DNA of 64,000 nt from Anabaena subtropica FACHB-260. Its GTDB lineage: Bacteria; Cyanobacteriota; Cyanobacteriia; Cyanobacteriales; Nostocaceae. Shown piece by piece: positions 27,225 through 35,716 of the stretch. The position numbers were made by a program, and so were the translations under genes. The notes under the pieces were generated by a model. The model was not told where the DNA came from, did no database searches, and saw only the letters and a list, made by a program, of their open reading frames with translations. Where the stretch lies: positions 1 through 64,000 of the forward strand of contig NZ_JACJRF010000002.1 of assembly GCF_014697105.1 (NCBI RefSeq), written 5' to 3'. The stretch's first letter is position 1, and every line of letters starts with the position of its first letter.

Positions 27225-27916
27225 AATTTATGCTTTTTTGATTGGATTTACATTTGTCGGGAAACCAACACTGAGGTTAGTTAGTGCTACCTATTTTCTT
27301 GAGTTGTTTGTTGAGCAACCATTGAACCAACACTGTCTATATTGGCAATTAGAGACGGCAAATATTTAGTTTATTTACCCCATAACCCTGATACATGAAG
27401 GGTTTGATTATGTTTAATGCTAAATTTGTTTCAATCAACATAGTTGCTACCCTGTATTGTTCTGCTCGATTCATTCTTTAGCTATGTTGATTAATCAGTT
27501 GTAACCAACATATTTATGCAATATTTTTTGGCAATTGGGGAAAAAATAGTTGTGGCTCTACTTTCCCCTGGATGCTGGGGGATTAAAATCAAAGGTTGAG
27601 AGTGGATATCAAAGTCTTGAAACATAATCCCCCATCAGAAATACAGCCTGTAACATTGTTTGCTTTCTCATCTGATTTCATAGAGAAATCGATAGAGCAA
27701 ACAAATTTGATTCCATCATAAGGACTTTTCTGGAAGGATGAGAAAATCTTTACAATGATATTACTGAAACATTGAAAATCATCTCAAGTCATCATTAGAT
27801 ATCTCCAAAAATAGCGTATAAACCCTGATGACACAAAGCTGTTATCTTCTTTTCTGGAGATGTCTTGTGTGTTTTGTCCTTGAAGATGGAATTTGTCTCA
27901 TTGTTGCCTCAACAGC
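27225..27916. promoter_or_regulatory. AT-rich leader of the polyketide synthase operon
   Basis: There is no ORF of note in this 690-base spacer, which presumably holds the synthase promoter. A perfect 11-base inverted repeat (AATCAACATAG at 27433-27443, complement at 27482-27492) lies about 210 bases upstream of the KS-AT start and could be an operator or hairpin. The word ACCAACA also recurs (27266, 27324 and 27503 areas). No defined -10/-35 pair can be asserted. Confidence 0.4.
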
Positions 27917-28147
27917 CTAGTAGTTCACCAACCCAAATTGCTCGGTTAAGGTAAGCAGGGGGAGAAAGAGATTCTTTTGCTGCTTATCAACTTTGCTAAG
28001 TTAACTTGGCAGACTACTAGTAGTTCACCAACCTAAAATTGCTAGGCTAAGGCAAGCAGGGGGAGCAGGGGAAGTAGAGGGAGCAGGGGGAGAAAGAGAT
28101 TTTTTTGCTGCTATTGACCTTGCAAAGTTAACTTGGCAGACTACTAG
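27917..28147. repeat. Tandem pair of ~105-130-bp MITE-like units
   Basis: Two head-to-tail copies (about 27917-28020 and 28014-28147) share TAGTTCACCAACC at the start, a purine-rich centre (AGCAGGGGGAGAAAGAGATT) and TTAACTTGGCAGACTACTAG at the end. Each unit begins CTAGTAGT and ends ACTACTAG, giving short, imperfectly extended terminal inverted repeats. The second copy has extra AGCAGGGG-type repeats. They sit between the third halogenase-like gene and the synthase leader, so they separate the two transcripts or lie in their leader. Confidence 0.6.
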
Positions 28148-28156
28148 AAAAAGCGG

Positions 28157-28222
28157 CTAAGACTTAATTTCAGCCCAATGTTGATACTTTTTGAACTCTT
28201 GATGTCTCTTGTTCATCTGATT
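28157..28222 (-). pseudogene. Relic of a second halogenase C-terminus, overlapping halogenase 3
   Basis: In the minus-strand frame offset from the halogenase-3 gene, this stretch reads NQMNKRHQEFKKYQHWAEI and then stops. That matches the end pattern of all three halogenase-like proteins (R-x-EF-x-NY-x-HQPEL). The last ~20 residues of halogenase 3 are therefore an out-of-frame reading of this relic. It suggests that a tail of another paralogue was joined here by recombination or deletion. Confidence 0.55.
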
Positions 28223-30020
28223 GTGCCTCTCCTACCTTCTGGTTATGCACAGATACATAAGCTATTTCCTGATCCCAAGGTTGCAATTCTGGTTGGTGAC
28301 GATAGTTAGTGAACTCTTGACGCATCTTCGCTACTTGACTATTGGTTGGTAGGCCTTTAATTTTCTGCTTGTAGAATAACTCGCTAATAGCCATAAACCC
28401 TGCTATTATCAACAACCGGAAGAAATGGTATAGGTGTTTTGGCGCTAGTAAGCCGGGAAGGCCAAAGCCTTTCCACTGTAATTTCATGTACCAGATAGCA
28501 AAGTAGAAGTGTGTTTTTTTCAAGCCTGCGAAGACGTTGCAATGCCAAGGTTCAAATTTAGCATTTTCTAAGAAATGATCAAAGTGCATCAGGGTGTTAT
28601 AGTCTCCAAACAACTGATCTCCCCGATAACAGTCCATAAATCCGATGTTGGCTTGTCGATCTACTAATTTGTTGAATTGTTTGTAGACATCAATAAACAG
28701 TCCGTTCACAGTGTCTCGATAGATATTGATGAAACTCTTGAGAAATGTCAGATGTAAATGCCATTTACCAACGAACAGAGGTACAACTATGCCAAACCAC
28801 AACATATATTCAAAGTAAATGCGCCAGCTCATAACACTAGCATTACCTAAGTGCTTGGGATGGTCACGCATGAGTTGATTAATACCGCCGCTTTGGACGA
28901 CGTTAAACTCGTTGTATGCAGTCCGCTTTGCTTCTGCATCAGGTTCTCCTGCTAGCTTGGCGCGAATAATCTCTGTCACACTCTCAATTGCAAATGCCGT
29001 CATTGAACTTCCCATCGAATAGAAAGCATCAAAAATACAAGCAGCATCACCAATTACATACCAGTTATCTGGAGAGAACATCACTTTACTGGTGTGTGCC
29101 AACCTCGGCCAGTAGTGGAAATCGATGTTTTCACCGCTAGCGACTAGTTGGTAGAGAATGTTGTGGTTCGCTTTCAGGAAAGCATAAAACTTCTCCTGAG
29201 TGTTGATACTATCAGTGGGAATCACATCATGATGTTGGATAATCCCAATTGATAACTCCATTGATTGAGTGTCAGTAGGAATCATCCATAGCCAGTGACC
29301 ATGACCAAACCAGTGATTTGTGGCATAGTAATGACTGCATGAAGCACCATCTGGGTCATAGCCATCGTGGAAGATCGTGCGGTCTACATTTTTAACGCGC
29401 ACCCATGCTGAACCAGTGTTGACACCACAGAGATTATCCGGCCCAAACAAAACATTATCGGTTTTGCGACCAATAATAAATTTACGACCGGCAGCATCAA
29501 CCACGTGTTTGGTTTTGAGTTCCAGAGATTCATTACCGACCTTGACTTTGACGGTCTTGAGCGCATCCCCTGGCGTTAGATCCACGTCAACCACACGACC
29601 GTTATAAAAGACCGCACCCATATCTTTGTTCATTTTCAGCAAATCTCGCTCGAATTTAGCGCGGTTTAGCTGAGTAGCAGTCATGGCAGGTTGTCGATTA
29701 GTCCAGACGTGATAGTAGTCTTCGATATTCCCGGTTTTTGCTGGGTCTTTAGGCCAATGAAAGTTCAGTCCAAACTTAGGAGGATGATTTTCGATGACGT
29801 ATTCATAAAGACCTAATTCTTTACAAATAAACAGAGCAGCAACTTCAACTGTTGACTCACCAATTTTTAGGTCTTTTTCTGTGCGTTCTTCAGGACGTGG
29901 GTCTATTAAGGCGATCTTGATATTGGGAACTTTGAGTAGTAGGTGTCGAGCTTGGCAGTTGCCAGCAAGGCCTGCACCCATGATTACGACATCGTACTCT
30001 TGTGTCTGGACACTGTGCAT
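28170..30020 (-). CDS. Flavin-dependent halogenase-like protein 3 (divergent)
   Basis: This 616-residue paralogue of the two genes at 14206-17949 retains GAGLAG, KIGESTVE, a Lys at residue 82 (PKFGLNFHW) and the WLWMIP motif. The motif that reads FDPFYSPG in the other two is FDAFYSMG here, losing both prolines beside the conserved Ser, so cofactor or halide handling may differ. The extra C-terminal ~30 residues (VGEAQSDEQETS and on) are unlike the paralogues and end in an out-of-frame relic. AAGGAG upstream supports the start. It is the first gene of the cluster in transcription order but is parted from the synthase by ~945 bases with tandem repeats, so it probably has its own promoter. Confidence 0.75.
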   Translation of the reverse strand: MHSVQTQEYDVVIMGAGLAGNCQARHLLLKVPNIKIALIDPRPEERTEKDLKIGESTVEVAALFICKELGLYEYVIENHPPKFGLNFHWPKDPAKTGNIEDYYHVWTNRQPAMTATQLNRAKFERDLLKMNKDMGAVFYNGRVVDVDLTPGDALKTVKVKVGNESLELKTKHVVDAAGRKFIIGRKTDNVLFGPDNLCGVNTGSAWVRVKNVDRTIFHDGYDPDGASCSHYYATNHWFGHGHWLWMIPTDTQSMELSIGIIQHHDVIPTDSINTQEKFYAFLKANHNILYQLVASGENIDFHYWPRLAHTSKVMFSPDNWYVIGDAACIFDAFYSMGSSMTAFAIESVTEIIRAKLAGEPDAEAKRTAYNEFNVVQSGGINQLMRDHPKHLGNASVMSWRIYFEYMLWFGIVVPLFVGKWHLHLTFLKSFINIYRDTVNGLFIDVYKQFNKLVDRQANIGFMDCYRGDQLFGDYNTLMHFDHFLENAKFEPWHCNVFAGLKKTHFYFAIWYMKLQWKGFGLPGLLAPKHLYHFFRLLIIAGFMAISELFYKQKIKGLPTNSQVAKMRQEFTNYRHQPELQPWDQEIAYVSVHNQKVGEAQSDEQETSRVQKVSTLG

Positions 30021-31500
30021 CTATAACTCCTTAATAACTTATGGAAGTTTTTGCGAGAGAACATGGTCTTACTAAATACCTGTGAGTCTTGGTTGGTCGC
30101 ACCATCGCAGATTCACATAGTAAACCTAACGGTAGATAGATGAGATAATATGCAGTTACGGTATATTTTCCCAACCTCAAAATTCAGCTTCAAACATCCG
30201 AAGCCTCAGAAGTTAAAGTAGAAAGTCGATGAGGTTTCTGAGTGATTTAACAAATTCATCACCAAATCAAGCAAGAATCTAAGTTGGCAAGGCAAAAAAT
30301 TCGGTGTATGTGGTGACACAGCGAGATCTGGATGCAGGAGATTTTGAGCCATCAAAGTTACCTTAGTAAACTCAGAAGGCATCTTTAATCACGTTCAATG
30401 GCTCGAAATCCCACGGAATTGACATCTGCTTGCTTTTCAGCAATCTTATTTTCCTCATCTAATTATCCTTCTGGTGGGCTATGGACATCTACATCATCTA
30501 TATACATTGATATTGACGGACACAACTGACACAAACGTAATGCAAGTTTAACCCTCCGGTTACCATTTTTTCTAATCTCAGTCGAATCACTGTATTGACA
30601 ATGTACAGTAGAAGTTCTCAATTCATCTCTATGTTGTGCAACGTCTATATGTTTTCCTTCTAGTTGTAAACAGCAGTGGTTTTACAGACTTCGGATAAAT
30701 TCCTTTTTTGATCAGATTTAATTCTGCTTAACCTCAGCAATCAAGTTTTGTGCAATATTTACACGCATTGTTGATGTATGGGACATCCTCTAAGGATAAA
30801 AAGGAAAATTTGATGTGCAATGTGAATTGAGGGGAGAATCCTTGCCATTTTATCGATGCTGCCAAAACAACGATTTTTAACAAGTCTTGCAACGCTCACA
30901 TTAGAAGAGGTATTTCTAATTCAACATTAGCAGTAATTAACCAACTAATACACTAATTGTGAGCAGATCGATTAAATAATGCCATTGTTATGTGGCAAAT
31001 TTAATTAGCTGATTAACTTATCCCAGAATCTAGATGATAAACACGATTTCATAATATTTTATTTATATTTTAAGTCAATACACTAGATACCGAATTTTGA
31101 ATATTTTCACAAAAGTTAATATCATTAGAATGATTATTCTATTTGATATGTGATTTTTGTTTATATGGTTAAAAATTGCACAAGATTTATTTAAGAGAAA
31201 GGTAAATGTCATGGAATTTAAACTAGATAATAGGATGTTTTAAAAGTGATGTAATTTTATGAGAAAACTCATAATCATTCATCTGCAAGATTTAATAACG
31301 CAGTATCTCGTGATTAAAGCTTTGTTATCTATATTTATTATATCCAGACTAGATAAAAGAATTAATATTTAATTAAATAGTTCTTAACCATAAAAAAGCA
31401 GAATTCTATATTGTTTAGATATTTATATTAGATTCAAAAAAAAGGAAGTAATTAATATTTAATATTTAATTAAATAGTTCTTAACCACAAAAAATCAACA
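30021..31500. other. Long AT-rich spacer upstream of halogenase 3
   Basis: I find no credible ORF in about 1.5 kb. The sequence is AT-rich, particularly from 30950. A ~34-base direct repeat (AATATTTAATTAAATAGTTC core) occurs at about 31363-31397 and 31461-31494, just before the transposase remnant. It may be a relic of transposon ends or target duplication. The proximal part presumably holds the halogenase-3 promoter. Confidence 0.4.
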
Positions 31501-31505
31501 GAAAT

Positions 31506-31926
31506 GTCAGGCATATTTACGCCATCACTTCAAGCAACTGATTAAACTTCCTGACTTAAATAACCAAGAGATTGAGACAGAATTTATCAACCTGATAGAT
31601 GAAGGTTTTAAAAACTATGCTTTATTCCAACAAAACCAAAACCTTGATGAATTACTGAGTTGGGCATCGGAGTTTAGCGCAAAATTGGAAGCAACTATTC
31701 ATTCATGGATTGAGCAATCTGGAGGAGAAGTAGGTAAATTTCTACGTTCCTTACTCAATAAAGCTCATCAGTGGTGGTATAGATACCGCCTGACAATAAT
31801 CTAGCCGAACGAACGTTACATTTAGCGGTAACAAAAAGAAAAGTTAGTGGCGATTCCCGTTCTATGGAGTGGTTTCAAGATACTGCCAATTTATTGACTG
31901 TTATTCAAACTTGTCGCGGTTTTTAA
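31506..31926 (+). pseudogene. IS66-family transposase remnant
   Basis: Reading forward from 31506 gives CQAYLRHHFKQLIKLPDLNN through HQWWYRYR, then a stop. In the next frame it continues PPDNNLAERTLHLAVTKRKV, SGDSRSMEWFQDTANLL and VIQTCRGF, then a stop at 31924-31926. DNNLAER and AVTKRKVSG are hallmarks of IS66-type DDE transposases, where the final conserved Glu is in LAER. The N-terminal two-thirds is missing and there is at least one frameshift, so the element is dead. It marks past mobile-element activity at the upstream edge of the biosynthetic region. Confidence 0.75.
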
Positions 31927-31949
31927 ACGCAAAGTTACGCTGAGGGTTT

Positions 31950-32303
31950 TTAAGAAGCATTGATTCTTTTGAGGAGACCGATGTTTAAATTGAGTTTAGT
32001 TCCTAGCCATAAAGCGTGTGCTGTATGATCTGTGACATCATCGCCTGTTTCCGGATGGATGAGAATATCTAACCCCTCACGGTTGAGCATTAACCAGGGG
32101 ACTACTTGAGGAAACTGGTTAGGTGAGAAGGCAACTTGATACATTGATGTGGGATGCGGTCCAATGGGTTGATCGTGCCAGTGTCCCAACTGTACTTCAA
32201 ATCTAGCTTCTAGTCCTTCTCGGATACGGGCAGCAATGTCACGAGTTTCGGTATTGTAGTAGACGTGAGCGTGAAAATTAGTGATGATGCTATTTTCTTT
32301 CAT
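31950..32303 (-). CDS. DOPA 4,5-dioxygenase family protein
   Basis: This 117-residue protein matches the small DOPA 4,5-dioxygenase family: FHAHVYY near residue 10, GHWHDQPIGPHP near 40 and ILIHPETGDDVTDHTAHALW near 80, all rich in metal-binding His. The family cleaves catechol rings extradiol, and bacterial members are poorly characterised. The length is normal for the family. It is on the same strand as the biosynthetic region but separated from halogenase 3 by 1.9 kb of AT-rich DNA and a transposase remnant, so membership in the pathway is doubtful. The gene on its other side is divergent. Confidence 0.8.
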   Translation of the reverse strand: MKENSIITNFHAHVYYNTETRDIAARIREGLEARFEVQLGHWHDQPIGPHPTSMYQVAFSPNQFPQVVPWLMLNREGLDILIHPETGDDVTDHTAHALWLGTKLNLNIGLLKRINAS

Positions 32304-32451
32304 CGTTCTTGCTGGGTTGGTCGAATGAGAATTTCATTCACATTAGATACTAAAGCTAAAGTGAAGATTGGGAACTTTTCGAGAGGGGGTAAAGCCCGGA
32401 CACTGGAGTTTACATCTTGTTGAAACCACCTATAAAAAAGGAATCAAGATT

Positions 32452-32538
32452 ATGTCACAAGAGTTAGAACAGTACCAACCCCAATGGCAGCATTCTGAAA
32501 CATTACCCAAATGGGATATTACTATTGTCCCTTTTTAG
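32452..32538 (+). CDS. Possible small peptide, 28 residues
   Basis: ATG at 32452 opens a 28-residue frame (MSQELEQYQPQWQHSETLPK and on) preceded by an AAGGAA some 9 bases upstream, and ending 53 bases before the acyl-CoA dehydrogenase gene. Its amino-acid mix looks protein-like rather than random. I do not recognise it. It could be the start of a truncated gene or a leader peptide. Confidence 0.25.
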   Translation: MSQELEQYQPQWQHSETLPKWDITIVPF

Positions 32539-32591
32539 CTGGTGTTTTTATTTTCTTGCAAGTCCCTTAATTACGAATTACGAATTATTCA

Positions 32592-33773
32592 ATGTCACCA
32601 GTTTTAAAAGTTACCCCAACAGCATCTTCCCCGGACGTATTTGAGCTTGTCGCGTCACTGGCGGCTGATTTTGCCACGCGTGCAGCCATCCACGACCGCG
32701 ACAGTTCTTTCCCTTTCGAGAATTTTCAAGCTCTCCATCAAGCACAACTGTTAAATCTCACAGTTCCTCAAGAATTTGGTGGTCAAGGAGCAAACTATAC
32801 AACTATTTGTAAAGTCATTGAAAAGATAGCTAGTGGGGATGCTTCTACGGCTTTGGTGTTGACAATGCACTACCTACAACATAGTAATGCAGCCCGGACT
32901 CGTAATTGGCATCCCACCGTGTATGAGCGCCTGTGTCGAGAATCAGTTACAGGTATTGTTTTACTCAATGCTGCCCGTGTAGAACCAGAATTAGGTACAC
33001 CAGCCAGAGGGGGACTACCAGCCACAATTGCCAAAAAAACGAGTGATGGTTGGCTAATTACTGGTCATAAACAATACACTACAGGTAGTCCGATCTTAAG
33101 TTATTTCATCGTTTGGGCGCGGACAGATGAAGCAGAACCACGGGTAGGTAGTTTTCTTGTCCCGCGTGACTTTCCTGGTGTGAGGATTGAGAAAACTTGG
33201 GATCATTTAGGGATGCGAGCCACTGGTAGCCACGACTTAATTTTAGAAAATGTCTTGATTCCCCAAGAATATGCGTTGGATCTTCATTTCCTGAACACTT
33301 CTTTAGCACCAGACCCTCTAAAATTGGCGGGTGGTAGTTTGTGGTTGAGTGCATTGTATCAAGGAGTGGCAACAGCAGCACGAAATTGGTTAGTTGAGTA
33401 TTTGCATGAACGTCAGCCTGCTAACTTGGGTGATAGTTTAGCAACTCTACCCAGATTTCAAACAGCCGTTGGTGAAATCGAAGCCCTGTTATACGCCAAT
33501 CAGCGACTAATTTACAGTTTGGCGAACGATATTGATCAAGGTGAGTATGATACCAAAGTTGCTTTACAAGCGCAAACAGTGAAATACCTAGCTACAAATA
33601 ATGCCATTCGCGCTGTAGAAATTGGACTTGAACTGATTGGTAATCCTGGTTTATCCAAGAAAAATCCTCTGGAAAGACATTATCGAGATGTACTTTGTAG
33701 TCGCATTCATACACCACAAAATGATGCAATTTGTTTGTCTTTAGGGAAATCAGCACTCAAAATTACAACCTAA
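32592..33773 (+). CDS. Acyl-CoA dehydrogenase family flavoprotein
   Basis: A 393-residue protein with the acyl-CoA dehydrogenase fold: helical N-terminal domain (PQEFGGQGANY), central beta domain with YTTGSPILSYFIVWAR and WDHLGMRATGSHDL, and C-terminal four-helix domain (IGNPGLSKKNPLERHYRDV). It resembles the DszC/SfnB-like branch of flavin monooxygenases or dehydrogenases as much as true beta-oxidation enzymes. No other fatty-acid-degradation genes are near. FAD/FMN binding is expected; substrate unknown. It is divergent from the DOPA-dioxygenase gene across a 288-base spacer. Confidence 0.8.
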   Translation: MSPVLKVTPTASSPDVFELVASLAADFATRAAIHDRDSSFPFENFQALHQAQLLNLTVPQEFGGQGANYTTICKVIEKIASGDASTALVLTMHYLQHSNAARTRNWHPTVYERLCRESVTGIVLLNAARVEPELGTPARGGLPATIAKKTSDGWLITGHKQYTTGSPILSYFIVWARTDEAEPRVGSFLVPRDFPGVRIEKTWDHLGMRATGSHDLILENVLIPQEYALDLHFLNTSLAPDPLKLAGGSLWLSALYQGVATAARNWLVEYLHERQPANLGDSLATLPRFQTAVGEIEALLYANQRLIYSLANDIDQGEYDTKVALQAQTVKYLATNNAIRAVEIGLELIGNPGLSKKNPLERHYRDVLCSRIHTPQNDAICLSLGKSALKITT

Positions 33774-33805
33774 AGCCATAGATTATACCTATCAATGGTG
33801 AGTAA

Positions 33806-33970
33806 ATGTTTAATGGACAAGTGGAAACAGAGTTATTAGATGGAGTACCTTGGTTATTCGGGAAACAGCCCCAATTACCACCCCATATTCAGTTATTAGT
33901 TGATGAACAACAGCAGAGACGAGATATTTGGGAGTTACCAGAAAAAAATAGCCCTGGAGAGAAGACCTAA
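33806..33970 (+). CDS. Possible small protein, 54 residues
   Basis: An ATG frame of 54 residues (MFNGQVETELLDGVPWLFGK and on) follows the acyl-CoA dehydrogenase gene by 32 bases on the same strand and ends in a charged tail. Composition is protein-like. I do not recognise it; it may be the C-terminal fragment of a lost gene or a genuine small protein in the same transcript. Confidence 0.35.
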   Translation: MFNGQVETELLDGVPWLFGKQPQLPPHIQLLVDEQQQRRDIWELPEKNSPGEKT

Positions 33971-33990
33971 CGATCGCTCACATAGCACCA

Positions 33991-34635
33991 CTATAATTTT
34001 TCCACCAAACTGACTGTGGCTCTGTAAAGCAGTCTAGCACCTTGAATATAACCAGCGTGGGTGACTTTGACTATTTCGCCTGGTTGCGCTGTTCCCTCTT
34101 TTAATTGCTGCAATTGAGGATCATAAGGTATTTCAGATCCTACAGGTGCGATCGCTTCTATACCCCACGCCTGTAATAATTTTTCTAAAGGTTTTTGGAC
34201 TAAAGGCACGATTTTCACGGCTGCTAGTTCGGGATTATCTCGCGCTTTCTGGGCTGCTGTCGGCCATTGCAATAATAAAGGTTCCAGCAATTGTAAACTC
34301 GACTGCTGGAACTCTTGCTGTAATATTTCTCGCTGCTGTTGTAGTTGTAGCTGCGATCGCTCATACTCTCTTTTTAAATCAGCAATTTCTTGGGGATTGG
34401 GCGGTGCTTGGTACTCAATATCTGATTCTAAAAAAGTTGATAATAATTCACTCAAGGGTATTTGCAGCGCTTTTGACAGCTTTAGCAGTACATCCAAGCG
34501 CATCTGTTCTATCTTACCCTGGCGCAAGCGCAATACTTGATACTCGGAAACGTCAGCATTGCGACTTAGGGCTTTAAAACTAGAAATACCTACTTGTTGT
34601 ATTAAATTTTGCAACTTTTGCGTAAAATCAGACAT
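33991..34635 (-). CDS. HTH (XRE-type) protein with GrpE-like C-terminal domain
   Basis: The 214-residue protein has a helix-turn-helix at ~15-65 (SRNADVSEYQVLRLRQGKIE with a following LSKALQIPLSELL). A Gln-rich coiled coil follows at ~85-125. The C-terminal ~70 residues (AWGIEAIAPVGSEIPYDPQL; VKVTHAGYIQGARLLYRATV) match the beta-domain pattern of the DnaK nucleotide-exchange factor GrpE. This suggests a DNA-binding protein that may dock on DnaK, possibly linking heat or folding stress to transcription. It is monocistronic as far as can be seen, tail-to-tail with the small frame before it. Confidence 0.7.
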   Translation of the reverse strand: MSDFTQKLQNLIQQVGISSFKALSRNADVSEYQVLRLRQGKIEQMRLDVLLKLSKALQIPLSELLSTFLESDIEYQAPPNPQEIADLKREYERSQLQLQQQREILQQEFQQSSLQLLEPLLLQWPTAAQKARDNPELAAVKIVPLVQKPLEKLLQAWGIEAIAPVGSEIPYDPQLQQLKEGTAQPGEIVKVTHAGYIQGARLLYRATVSLVEKL

Positions 34636-34720
34636 CGGTTACTGGGGATTAGGGATTAGGGGCTGAGAACCGAGTAAATTGTCTCTCCTCCCCCTGCTCC
34701 CTGCCCCCTGCCCCTGCCTC

Positions 34721-35212
34721 TTATTCTTCCAGTAAACTTCTCAACATCCAAGCAGTTTTTTCATGTACCTGCATCCGTTGAGTTAGTAAATCGGCGGTGG
34801 GTTCGTCGTTAACTTCATCTACTACAGGAAAGATAGAACGCGCTGTTCTGACTACAGATTCTTGTCCTTCCACTAGTAAGCGAATCATTTCTTTGGCTTT
34901 GGGAACCCCTGGAGTTTCGGGAATCGAACTCAGTTTGGCGTATTCGCTGTAAGTTCCTGGTGCTGGATAGCCAAGCGCCCTGATTCTTTCAGCAACTAAG
35001 TCTACTGCTAAGGCTAATTCTGTATACTGAGTCTCAAACATGAGATGCAGTGTCTGGAACATTGGCCCAGTAACATTCCAATGAAAATTATGTGTTTTCA
35101 AATACAGTGTATAGGTGTCAGCCAACAGGCGAGACAATCCATCGGCGATTTTAGCCCGGTTGGCTTCATCAATGCCGATATTTACATTGTTAATTGTTCC
35201 TTGAGATGCCAT
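34721..35212 (-). CDS. Dps-family ferritin-like DNA-protection protein
   Basis: A four-helix Dps protein with the inter-subunit ferroxidase pattern: [12 protein letters not shown] (two His), and the [13 protein letters not shown] helix in which Asp and Glu complete the site. It oxidises Fe(II) with H2O2 and protects DNA. I chose the second Met (35212, 163 residues) because GGAG lies six bases upstream of it. The first ATG, at 35224, overlaps that ribosome site. It sits next to a sulfiredoxin gene on the same strand, a peroxide-defence pairing. Confidence 0.85.
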   Translation of the reverse strand: MASQGTINNVNIGIDEANRAKIADGLSRLLADTYTLYLKTHNFHWNVTGPMFQTLHLMFETQYTELALAVDLVAERIRALGYPAPGTYSEYAKLSSIPETPGVPKAKEMIRLLVEGQESVVRTARSIFPVVDEVNDEPTADLLTQRMQVHEKTAWMLRSLLEE

Positions 35213-35338
35213 GAGTTTCTCCAAATTGAGTAATTATTATTAATTGGGAACCTGAGAACTGGGAAAAAGAGGAAATTTTGCTAATTTTTCTTCCTTACTC
35301 CCTGTCTCCTGCTTCTTGTCATGCCTCTTTCTTATTCT

Positions 35339-35602
35339 CTACGCTAAGTGCATCTTCAAAACACTACGTGGAGCTTTGCGAACTCTAGCTAGAATAGTTT
35401 CTTTACCTAAACGTTGGCAGGCTTCATACCGATGGCAACCAGAAAAGCCATAATACTGTCCATCTACTTCTAAAACATCTATGGGTTCTTGTTGTCCAAT
35501 TGCCGCAATCGATTCCATCAGGGCTTGTACTTTATGGGGATCGTTACCACGGGGCAATGGCCGCTTAATTTGATTTAATGGAATTTCTTGTACCCTAACC
35601 AT
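35339..35602 (-). CDS. srxA: Sulfiredoxin
   Basis: This 87-residue protein has the ParB-like sulfiredoxin fold with the signature FSGCHRYEA, where the Cys is catalytic and the following His/Arg bind ATP phosphates. It uses ATP to reduce the sulfinic form of 2-Cys peroxiredoxin. The start is set at the ATG (35602, MVRVQEIPLNQI), since the longer frame begins at a TTG without support. It lies ~125 bases upstream of the Dps gene, possibly forming an oxidative-stress unit. Confidence 0.85.
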   Translation of the reverse strand: MVRVQEIPLNQIKRPLPRGNDPHKVQALMESIAAIGQQEPIDVLEVDGQYYGFSGCHRYEACQRLGKETILARVRKAPRSVLKMHLA

Positions 35603-35716
35603 GAGGAGTAAACTCAACTAGTTCTGTTTCGTATCTTTATATAAATCATAGTCATTATGACTTCGTTTTGCAACTTTTTTTAGAGCAAAACCGATAAGGG
35701 TATTATTGGAGCGTTC

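Noticed and set aside
30021-31500. A protein gene in the long AT-rich spacer
   Set aside because: No frame longer than about 60 codons with plausible composition or ribosome site. An RNA gene is possible, but nothing in the sequence identifies one.
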